A stretch of 64,000 bases of DNA from Bifidobacterium catenulatum subsp. kashiwanohense JCM 15439 = DSM 21854 (GTDB taxonomy: Bacteria; Actinomycetota; Actinomycetes; Actinomycetales; Bifidobacteriaceae). A program made the translations under genes and the position numbers. The notes beneath the pieces were generated by a model that worked only from the letters and a program-made list of their open reading frames with translations, had not been told where the DNA came from and did not search any database. The DNA is taken from assembly GCF_001042615.1 (NCBI RefSeq), contig NZ_AP012327.1, forward strand, positions 1,240,001 through 1,304,000, given 5' to 3'. Shown piece by piece: positions 56,753 to 64,000 of the stretch (within the stretch, counting starts at the first letter, position 1; every line of letters starts with the position of its first letter).

Positions 56753-58846
56753 TCACTTGCTGTCCGCGTTGTTGCCTTGGGCGCCGTTGGCTTCGAGCGC
56801 CTTGGCCTGTTCATCGGTCAAATAACCGAACCATTTGCCAGCGGTGTTCATGTCCTTATCTCCACGACCGGAAATGTTGATGATCATGACTGGGTGCTCG
56901 TATCCCTTGGCCTTGAGATCCTCAGCTGCCTTGTATGCGCCAGCAACTGCATGAGAGCTTTCAATCGCCGGAATGATGCCTTCGGTTTCGCAAAGATCCT
57001 TGAAAGCGCTCATCGCTTCCTCATCGGTTGCCCAGGAATAGTTGACGCGTCCGATTTCTTTGAGCCATGCGTGTTCCGGGCCGACGGATGCGTAATCCAA
57101 ACCGGCGGAGATGGAATACGTGTCGAGGGTCTGGCCTTCGGAATTCTCGAGAAGATAGCTCTTGGCACCTTGGAACATGCCCAGTTCGCCGGTTCCCGGA
57201 GCGAAACGAATGGCATGACGCCCGGATTCGGGGCCATTGCCGCCCGCCTCGTAGCCGTACAGATTCACGCGTTCGTCATCAAGGAAAGCGTTCATGATGC
57301 CGATGGCGTTGGAACCGCCGCCGACGCATGCGCAAACCGCATCCGGATGGTCGATGCCGTACCAATCCTGAAGCTGCTGCTTGGCTTCCTCACCGATGAT
57401 CTTCTGGAAGTCGCGCACCATTGCCGGGAACGGATGTGGACCTGCGACCGTGCCAAGCAGGTAGTGCGTGTCTTTGACGTTGGTGACCCAGTCTCGCAAA
57501 GCCTCATTGATGGCGTCCTTGAGAATGCGATCTCCCAAAGTGACTTCCACCACCTCGGCACCGAGCATGCGCATGCGAGCGACATTAAGCGCCTGACGAC
57601 GCGCATCGATCTGACCCATGTAGATGCGGCATTTCAGGCCGAGCATGGCGCACACCGTAGCGGTGGCCACGCCATGCTGTCCCGCGCCGGTTTCAGCGAT
57701 GACACGGGTCTTCCCCATGCGCTTGACCAGCAGAGCCTGCCCAAGCGCATTGTTGATCTTGTGCGCGCCGGTATGGTTGAGATCCTCACGCTTGAGGAAC
57801 ACACGCGCGTCGAGACCGGTTTTTTCTTTGAGACGCTCGGCGAAACGCGGAGCGTCAGTCAACGGTGATGGACGTCCGACATACTGCTGGTTCAGTCGTG
57901 CCAGCTCCCTATGGAACTCCGGATCGGCCTTGGCTTCCTCATAGACGCGTTCAAGCTCGTCAAGCGCCGTGATCAACGCTTCCGGCACATAGCGTCCGCC
58001 GAATTGGCCGAAATATGGTCCTTCATGGCTTGCCAATGGGGTTTGTTCGGATGCTTTCACTCTTGCTCCTGCCTTTACTAGTCGCTCCACAGCCTGTTCA
58101 TGGTTGGTTGCGGTTGCGACACCTTCGCCAACCAGCACCGCGTCGGCTCCGGCGCGGGCATAATCCTCCAGCTCAACCGAGCCGAACACTCCGGATTCCG
58201 CTACACGGATCACATCGTTCGGCAAATCAGCGGCCAGCTCGTTGTATTTGTTCACATCGACCTTGAGGTCCTTGAGATTCCGCGCGTTGATGCCGATGAC
58301 TCGCGCTCCCGCATCAATGGCACGCTGGATTTCCTCACGGGTATGCGTTTCGACCAGCACCGTCATATTGAGACTATGTGCAAGCTCAAGCAAGGACTTG
58401 AGCTTGCCGTCGTCCAACGCGGCGACGATCAATAGCACCAGATCGGCACCGTGCGCACGCGCTTCCCAAATCTGATATTCCGTGACGATGAAATCCTTAC
58501 GCAATACCGGGATTTTCACAGCTGCACGAACTTTATCGAAATCATCTAGCGATCCCAAAAAGCGACGTCCCTCGGTAAGCACGGAAATCGCGCTGGCTCC
58601 GCCCTTCTCGTATTCTCTGGCCAAAGCGGCTGGATCAGGAATATCGCTCAGGAGGCCTTTCGATGGCGAGGCTCTTTTGATTTCCGCGATGACCGGAATG
58701 CCGTCGGTCTTTTTCAGCCATTGCCGCGCATCAATAGGCGCTGGCGCGGCAAACGCCTGACGCTTTACTTCATCAAGAGGGATTTTCTGTTCGCGTGATT
58801 GTTGATCTTCAACTGCTCCTGTAACCAGCTCATCGAGTACAGACAT
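56753..58846 (-). CDS. trpCB: Fused indole-3-glycerol-phosphate synthase / tryptophan synthase beta (TrpC-TrpB)
   Basis: 697 residues in one frame. Residues 1-265 are TrpC ([56 protein letters not shown]). Residues about 273-697 are TrpB ([20 protein letters not shown] lysine in [53 protein letters not shown]). The join is a short stretch, [12 protein letters not shown]. The chain would make indole-3-glycerol phosphate and then join indole to serine; TrpA, which works between the two steps, is separate. Confidence 0.95.
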   Translation of the reverse strand: MSVLDELVTGAVEDQQSREQKIPLDEVKRQAFAAPAPIDARQWLKKTDGIPVIAEIKRASPSKGLLSDIPDPAALAREYEKGGASAISVLTEGRRFLGSLDDFDKVRAAVKIPVLRKDFIVTEYQIWEARAHGADLVLLIVAALDDGKLKSLLELAHSLNMTVLVETHTREEIQRAIDAGARVIGINARNLKDLKVDVNKYNELAADLPNDVIRVAESGVFGSVELEDYARAGADAVLVGEGVATATNHEQAVERLVKAGARVKASEQTPLASHEGPYFGQFGGRYVPEALITALDELERVYEEAKADPEFHRELARLNQQYVGRPSPLTDAPRFAERLKEKTGLDARVFLKREDLNHTGAHKINNALGQALLVKRMGKTRVIAETGAGQHGVATATVCAMLGLKCRIYMGQIDARRQALNVARMRMLGAEVVEVTLGDRILKDAINEALRDWVTNVKDTHYLLGTVAGPHPFPAMVRDFQKIIGEEAKQQLQDWYGIDHPDAVCACVGGGSNAIGIMNAFLDDERVNLYGYEAGGNGPESGRHAIRFAPGTGELGMFQGAKSYLLENSEGQTLDTYSISAGLDYASVGPEHAWLKEIGRVNYSWATDEEAMSAFKDLCETEGIIPAIESSHAVAGAYKAAEDLKAKGYEHPVMIINISGRGDKDMNTAGKWFGYLTDEQAKALEANGAQGNNADSK

Positions 58847-58895
58847 AGTGTTCCTTTCAGCAATTGACTCGATTAGTTAGCTTGTTTGGTTTGAC

Positions 58896-60452
58896 TCACA
58901 ATTGGCGAAGCTGCGAGGCGATCTGAACAGCCTCAACGCTGGCTTCGGCCTTATTGCGAGTCTCCTGCCACTCACTGGCCGGCACGGAATCAAGTACGAT
59001 TCCAGCTCCGGCCTGCACGCTCGCTTCATGGTCGCGGATGAATGCAGTTCGAATGGCAATTGCCATATCGAGGTTGCCCGAAAAATCGAAATAACCGACA
59101 GTACCGCCGTAAATGCCACGATCTGCGGGCTCAAGCTCGTCGATGATCTCGATGGCACGCGGTTTCGGCGCTCCAGAAAGCGTTCCCGCAGGAAATGCAG
59201 AAGTGAACACGTCGAATGATGTCATGTCGGGGTTGACCCTGCCGGTGACGGTGGAGCAGATATGCATGATGTGGCTGAATCGCTTGATATCCATCAAGGA
59301 AACAACCTCCACGCTTTCCGGAAGGCATACACGACTCAGATCGTTACGCGACAGATCGACGAGCATGATGTGTTCGCTGCGTTCCTTCGGATCAGACAGC
59401 AGATCCTTGGCGAGCTGCTCGTCTTCCTCAACGGTGGCGCCACGTGGTCTGGAACCCGCGATCGGGAAGGTCATGGCATGACCGTTATCCACTTTGATCA
59501 GTGTTTCCGGGCTGGAACCGATGACATTGAAATCACGTCCCTGCGCGTCAGTCAGCGACATGAAATACATGTAAGGACTGGGGTTCAACGTACGCAACAC
59601 ACGGTAGACGTCAAACGGATCGGCAGGCGAATCAATGTCGAGACGCTGGGAAATAACCACCTGGAACACGTCACCGTCGATAATATGCTGCTTGGCGATT
59701 TCGATAGAGCGCTCGTAATCGCTTTTCTCCGTGCGGAAGCGAAGTTCCGGCTGGCTAACGGTCTCATCCAGCACGTTGACGCGAGCTTCACCTTCGACAG
59801 GCGTGGCAACCTTTCGCTGCATATCGTCCAATCGCGACACAGCCTCATCATATGCGGCGTCGGCACGGGTCGGGCGGTCGTCCACATTCACCGCGTTGGC
59901 GATCAACCACACCGATCCGGACACATGGTCGACCACGGCAATATCTGTGGCTAGGGCCAACACCATTTCAGGCTGCCCGGTCTCGTTCGGAGCCTCGGCA
60001 CGCAGGGTCGGCTCCCAGTGGCGAATCGCATCCCAGCCAACGGTACCAACCAGACCGCTGGTCAGATTCGGAAGTCCTTCAACATGCGGCGCCTTCAAGG
60101 TTTTCAGCGCGGCATGCGCGACTTCCATTGCATCGCCTTCAGCAGGCACGCCAGCAGGAACCTGCCCCAACCAATCGGCCTTACCGTTGTTGGAACGCAA
60201 CTGAGCCATGGAATTCACGCCAATGAAACTGTATCTGCTCCACGTACCGCCGAATTCCGCGGATTCGAGAATAAACGTGCCAGAACGTCCAGCAGCAAGT
60301 CGCTCATAGAAGCCGACTGGCGTCAAGGAGTCGGCAAGAAGGCGACGTACAATCGGAATGACGCGATATCCTTGGTCCGCCAACTCGTGGAACTGTTCAC
60401 GTCTCGGCCAGGTGGCGCCCCACTTGAGTGCTTGTACGCTGCGTTCGCTCAT
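58896..60452 (-). CDS. trpE: Anthranilate synthase component I
   Basis: 518 residues. Chorismate-binding core with [57 protein letters not shown] and the end [11 protein letters not shown]. The N-terminal [18 protein letters not shown]-like region carries the tryptophan feedback site. It makes anthranilate from chorismate with TrpG (not in this window). Start overlaps hisI by 4 bp (ATGA). Confidence 0.95.
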   Translation of the reverse strand: MSERSVQALKWGATWPRREQFHELADQGYRVIPIVRRLLADSLTPVGFYERLAAGRSGTFILESAEFGGTWSRYSFIGVNSMAQLRSNNGKADWLGQVPAGVPAEGDAMEVAHAALKTLKAPHVEGLPNLTSGLVGTVGWDAIRHWEPTLRAEAPNETGQPEMVLALATDIAVVDHVSGSVWLIANAVNVDDRPTRADAAYDEAVSRLDDMQRKVATPVEGEARVNVLDETVSQPELRFRTEKSDYERSIEIAKQHIIDGDVFQVVISQRLDIDSPADPFDVYRVLRTLNPSPYMYFMSLTDAQGRDFNVIGSSPETLIKVDNGHAMTFPIAGSRPRGATVEEDEQLAKDLLSDPKERSEHIMLVDLSRNDLSRVCLPESVEVVSLMDIKRFSHIMHICSTVTGRVNPDMTSFDVFTSAFPAGTLSGAPKPRAIEIIDELEPADRGIYGGTVGYFDFSGNLDMAIAIRTAFIRDHEASVQAGAGIVLDSVPASEWQETRNKAEASVEAVQIASQLRQL

Positions 60453-60856
60453 CGCTGGCCCTCCTGTTCCTTGGTGCGATATCCCACGACCACGGGCAAC
60501 TGCCCGCCTTCCTCAAAGCAGGATCGTTTGCCGGTATGGCAAGCCGCTCCTACTTGGTCAACTTCAATAAGAATGGCATCCCCATCGCAATCCAGCGCGA
60601 AAGACTTCACATATTGGGCATGTCCGGAAGTATCTCCCTTACGCCAGTACTCCTGCCTGGACCTCGACCAGAAAGTAACGCGGCCGGTTGTCAAGGTGCG
60701 GCGTACGGCTTCATCGTTCATATATCCGACCATCAGCACTTCTTTGGTGTCAAACTGCTGGATGACAGCTGCCACCAGTCCTTTGTCGTCACGCTTGAGA
60801 CGTTCTGCAATTCGTGGATCGAGAGTAGTGCTGTTGTCGTATGCTTCGTTGGTCAT
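60449..60856 (-). CDS. hisI: Phosphoribosyl-AMP cyclohydrolase
   Basis: 135 residues. Conserved [36 protein letters not shown] and the metal ligands in [19 protein letters not shown]. Third step of histidine synthesis; no fused HisE domain (hisE is separate at 53774). The ribosome site is weak. Confidence 0.94.
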   Translation of the reverse strand: MTNEAYDNSTTLDPRIAERLKRDDKGLVAAVIQQFDTKEVLMVGYMNDEAVRRTLTTGRVTFWSRSRQEYWRKGDTSGHAQYVKSFALDCDGDAILIEVDQVGAACHTGKRSCFEEGGQLPVVVGYRTKEQEGQR

Positions 60857-60923
60857 GGTGATGGTATGATTCGTTTCTTCGATTATTGATTAATTTTCCG
60901 CTTGCTTTTGCTATTTCCGGCTT

Positions 60924-61694
60924 TCAACGTACGGTGTAGCCGGCGGCTTTGATCGCGTCCTTGACTTCACCAATCGTAACTTTGCCGTAGTGGAAGATTG
61001 ACGCGGCAAGCACGGCATCCGCACCGGCTTCGATTGCCGGAGGAAAATCAGAAGCCTTTCCAGCACCGCCGGAAGCAATGATCGGAATCTTCACTTCCTT
61101 ACGCACAGCTTTGATCATTTCAAGGTCGAAACCCTGCTGGGTGCCGTCTGCATCCATGGAATTCAGCAGAATCTCTCCCGCGCCCAGCTCCTGGGCACGC
61201 TTGACCCACCAAATGGCATCAATGCCCGTGGACTTACGCCCTCCCATGGTAGTGACTTCGAAACCAGACTGGGTATGGCGCTCCCCCTGCTCACGACGCG
61301 CGTCAACGGACAATACGAGCACCTGATTGCCGAAACGTTCCGCGACACGGCTGATCAGTGTCGGATCGTTGATGGCAGCAGTATTGACGCCTACCTTGTC
61401 GGCTCCGCAACGCAGCAGTGAATCAACATCTTCAGGAGTACGCACGCCTCCACCGACAGTCAGAGGAATGAAAATCTGTTCGGCGGTTCGACTTACCACA
61501 TCGACCATGGTCTGTCGATGTGAACTTGATGCGGTCACATCGAGGAAGGTCAGCTCGTCTGCGCCTTGGCGGTAGTATTCCGCAGCAAGCTCGACCGGAT
61601 CGCCGGCATCGCGAAGATTTTCGAAATGCACGCCTTTGACTACTCTTCCCGCATCAACATCAAGACATGGAATGACTCGGACTGCCAGTGACAT
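60924..61694 (-). CDS. hisF: Imidazole glycerol phosphate synthase, cyclase subunit
   Basis: 256 residues. TIM barrel with [46 protein letters not shown], and [17 protein letters not shown]. Works with HisH glutaminase (not here). AAGGAG precedes the ATG. First gene of the long his/trp run. Confidence 0.95.
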   Translation of the reverse strand: MSLAVRVIPCLDVDAGRVVKGVHFENLRDAGDPVELAAEYYRQGADELTFLDVTASSSHRQTMVDVVSRTAEQIFIPLTVGGGVRTPEDVDSLLRCGADKVGVNTAAINDPTLISRVAERFGNQVLVLSVDARREQGERHTQSGFEVTTMGGRKSTGIDAIWWVKRAQELGAGEILLNSMDADGTQQGFDLEMIKAVRKEVKIPIIASGGAGKASDFPPAIEAGADAVLAASIFHYGKVTIGEVKDAIKAAGYTVR

Positions 61695-61811
61695 GCTGTT
61701 TTACTCCTTCGCGCATGGTGTCGTGCAACGAATGCAAGAGTAGCCGTTTTACGTTACGCATGTTTGTCAGAAGTCCGGGTAGCGGACAAAATCAGCTTCT
61801 TTCCTTGACAA

Positions 61812-62993
61812 CTAATCGCGTTCTTTGGCCGCAAGCTGACCGCATGCGCCATCTATGTCCTGCCCGCGCGTATCTCTCAACGTAGCGGTGATGCCAGCCT
61901 TATGAAGGATGTCTAGAAACTGTTGTTCATCCTCAGGCTTCGAAGCGGTCCATCTTGACCCTTCAATAGGATTAAGCGGAATCGGGTTGACGTGAGCCCA
62001 GTTATCGCCATAATGGTTCAGGCGCTTAGCGAGCAACTTGGCATGTTCGGCCTGATCATTGATGCCACGCATCAGAGCATACTCGATGCTCACGCGGCGT
62101 TTCGAAGCCAGATAGTAGTCGTGCGCGGCATCAAGCACCTGCGTGGTGTTGAAACGTTTGTTCATTGGAACAAGCTCATCTCGCAGTTCATCGCTCGGGG
62201 CATGCAGAGACACGGCCAGACGCACCGGAATGCCCTCAGCCATAAGTTTTTTAATACCAGGCACCACGCCGACCGTGGAGACGGTAATGTTACGTGCCGA
62301 AATACCGAAGCCCTCGGGCGGCATGGCACTGATCTGACGAACAGCGCTCAATACCGACTTGTAGTTGCCCATGGGCTCTCCCATGCCCATGAATACAATG
62401 TTGCTTAGGCGTCCGGGACCACCCGCAACTTCTCCGTCACGCATGGCTTTCGCGGCCACACGAACCTGTTCCACAATCTCACCTGCCGACATGTTTCGAG
62501 TAAGACCCAGCTGGCCTGTAGCACAGAACGGGCATCCCATGCCGCAACCGACCTGACTGGAGATGCACAACGTGGTGCGTGTGGGATAGCGCATGAGCAC
62601 GGACTCAATAAGCGAACCGTCGAACAATCGCCACAACGTTTTGATTGTGGTGCCCTCATCAGCCACTTGACGAGTCACTTCGGTGATGAGCGTCGGGAAA
62701 AACATCTCCGCGGACTCAACTCGTTTCGTTGCTGGGAAGTCGGAGAATTCCTCCGCGTTGACATCGAAATGCCCATAATAATGGTTGGCAAGCTGCTTGA
62801 CCCTGAATTTCGGAAGTCCAAGATCCTTGGCTTTAGTGATGCGCTTTTCCTCGGTCATATCCGCAAAATGCAGCGGCGGTTTGCCTCGACGCGCATGATC
62901 TTTGGATAACACGTCTCGGAAAGCACCAGTGGTGCCTCCTGGGGTGATGCCGGTCTCTGGCAGGTCCTTCATGAAATTCACAGAGTCGCTCAT
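61812..62993 (-). CDS. rlmN: 23S rRNA (adenine2503-C2)-methyltransferase RlmN
   Basis: 393 residues. Radical-SAM motif CGMGCPFCATGQLGLTRN with three Cys, the downstream GMGEPMGNYKSV, and a C-terminal Cys region (CGQLAAKERD). N-terminal accessory domain includes FRVKQLANHYYG. It methylates A2503 of 23S rRNA and also some tRNAs. It lies 19 bp after cdsA. Confidence 0.94.
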   Translation of the reverse strand: MSDSVNFMKDLPETGITPGGTTGAFRDVLSKDHARRGKPPLHFADMTEEKRITKAKDLGLPKFRVKQLANHYYGHFDVNAEEFSDFPATKRVESAEMFFPTLITEVTRQVADEGTTIKTLWRLFDGSLIESVLMRYPTRTTLCISSQVGCGMGCPFCATGQLGLTRNMSAGEIVEQVRVAAKAMRDGEVAGGPGRLSNIVFMGMGEPMGNYKSVLSAVRQISAMPPEGFGISARNITVSTVGVVPGIKKLMAEGIPVRLAVSLHAPSDELRDELVPMNKRFNTTQVLDAAHDYYLASKRRVSIEYALMRGINDQAEHAKLLAKRLNHYGDNWAHVNPIPLNPIEGSRWTASKPEDEQQFLDILHKAGITATLRDTRGQDIDGACGQLAAKERD

Positions 62994-63012
62994 CGCTTTT
63001 CCTTGACCTTTC

Positions 63013-63999
63013 CTACATTCCAGTCGCCCACAACAGCACGCACACGAATGGTGCGCACAGCAGAATGGAATCCACTCGATCCATCACGCCGCCATGTCCC
63101 TTGAGCAGATGGCCCATATCCTTGATACCGATATCTCGCTTCAGCATGGATGCACACAAGTCACCAAACGTTCCGGCAATGCCGATCATGAAACCTGCCA
63201 CGACGGGAACCCACCAACGAGAAGCCCACACGGCTGGCTCGTATGTGCAGAACATCACTACGAAGGAACCAACCATGGAGAACAGGATGGACCCGGCGAG
63301 TCCTTCCCACGATTTCTTCGGCGAAATACGCGGGCTCAGCTTGTGCTTGCCCAGCCATGCTCCAGCGAACAGGCCGCCAGTATCGCTCAATGCGGGCATG
63401 AACACCATCATGATAGCGTGAGCAACGGGATGCTCATTGAATGTCAGTGGCATGATGATGCAAGATGCCAGAAGAGGAATATACAACACGGTGAACATGG
63501 AAACCGCAACATGGCTCAAACGGCTATGGCTTCCCTCTCCCCGCTCATGGTTGAACGACGATTCGAGTCTCGCTCCGGCATCGGTATGGGAAAGTTTGTC
63601 GGCAACCGCCAGTGAGATGCGGCTGCCAAACGTCACCTTGGCGCTGGCTGCGATCGCGACAACCACCAGAGACGCCAGTACGCATACCGTCATGGCGACG
63701 ATATGACGTTCGCTGTAATAGGTAGACAACAGCGTCGCCGCCGAACACACCCACAGCACCGCCACAGGAATATGCAATCCCACAGTGGCGAAATCGACGC
63801 GCAGCTCCCACAGGGCAAGCACCATGAAAAGCACGACCAGATAGACGAACAAGTCGATGCTGATCAGCAGGCATGCCAAAATGAGGATGACGAGGACCGC
63901 TCCCGTGGCGATGGCCTGAGGCATGTTACGGCCCGTCTTCTTGTTGATGGCGTTGATGGCCTCTTCGGCTTCCTTTTCGTGCTGTTCCTGATGTTCCAT
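63013..63999 (-). CDS. cdsA: Phosphatidate cytidylyltransferase (partial context at window edge)
   Basis: 328 residues; the ATG is at the last codon before the window edge, and an upstream start cannot be excluded. Eight or more membrane helices and the CDS signature SMLKRDIGIKDMGHLLKGHG with GVMDRVDSILL. It makes CDP-diacylglycerol from phosphatidate and CTP, the precursor for both CDP-alcohol transferases above. The N-terminal 25 residues are charged and cytoplasmic. Confidence 0.93.
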   Translation of the reverse strand: MEHQEQHEKEAEEAINAINKKTGRNMPQAIATGAVLVILILACLLISIDLFVYLVVLFMVLALWELRVDFATVGLHIPVAVLWVCSAATLLSTYYSERHIVAMTVCVLASLVVVAIAASAKVTFGSRISLAVADKLSHTDAGARLESSFNHERGEGSHSRLSHVAVSMFTVLYIPLLASCIIMPLTFNEHPVAHAIMMVFMPALSDTGGLFAGAWLGKHKLSPRISPKKSWEGLAGSILFSMVGSFVVMFCTYEPAVWASRWWVPVVAGFMIGIAGTFGDLCASMLKRDIGIKDMGHLLKGHGGVMDRVDSILLCAPFVCVLLWATGM

Positions 64000-64000
64000 C

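Overview
The window reads as a piece of a Bifidobacterium chromosome (high-GC actinobacterium, phylum Actinomycetota). The evidence is the set of lineage-typical genes and fusions: RbpA, a PafB/PafC-type WYL regulator next to a HelY helicase, a cytidylate kinase-Der GTPase fusion, a TrpC-TrpB fusion, a eukaryotic-type UDP-glucose pyrophosphorylase, a GarA-like FHA protein next to an FtsR-like MerR regulator, and secreted xylanase genes. The species is inferred only loosely: a xylan user of the adolescentis/catenulatum/pseudocatenulatum type.

Layout. (1) 1-2.3 kb: conserved chromosome with a membrane protein, the FtsR-like regulator, the FHA protein and two very small genes, one of them a 43-residue ORF with its own ribosome site and terminator that I do not recognise. 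(2) 2.7-24.4 kb: a variable island lying between two tRNA-Val genes (CAC at 2677-2752, GAC at 24349-24420). It holds phage debris (tandem-HTH protein, orphan DNA methyltransferase, broken neighbour), a 5'-truncated nucleoside hydrolase, an esterase/alcohol dehydrogenase pair whose esterase is out of frame at a run of 10 G, a complete rve-type insertion sequence, a xylan locus (GH10 xylanase, GH8 oligoxylanase, a dead carboxylesterase, a stub of a lost lipoprotein/binding protein, and a divergent LacI regulator), and then a nest of mobile DNA: an ISL3 element cut by an IS3-family element, cut in turn by phage-like DNA (an oligoribonuclease-like exonuclease with a membrane tail), and a tyrosine integrase split by an IS21 element with a 6-bp target duplication. 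(3) 24.3-24.6 kb: tRNA-Val, tRNA-Cys, tRNA-Gly. (4) 24.7-64 kb: dense core chromosome, almost all on the minus strand.

The core part groups into functional blocks: stress/RNA (rbpA, helY, pafBC), sugar nucleotide (UDP-glucose pyrophosphorylase), nucleotide and ribosome maturation (cmk-der, pseudouridine synthase), purH with DUF3017 and DUF6350 membrane genes, sucCD, apt, yajC, the Holliday-junction set ruvC-ruvA-ruvB with an SOS-like operator ahead of ruvA, a YebC-family gene, phospholipid synthesis (phosphatidylinositol-phosphate synthase-like, a second CDP-alcohol transferase, cdsA at the right edge), thrS, the DUF881/small-basic-protein trio, and a long mixed his/trp supra-operon (hisF-hisI-trpE-trpCB-trpA-lgt-rpe-hisE-hisG), ending with rlmN and cdsA.

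I see no CRISPR array, no rRNA and no recognisable metabolite riboswitch. The most unusual material is in the island: the G-tract esterase, the membrane-tailed exonuclease beside a split integrase, the orphan methyltransferase that shares its stop tetranucleotide with a tandem-HTH gene, and the unexplained 43-residue ORF. All function calls rest on motif recognition by eye; no database search was run.
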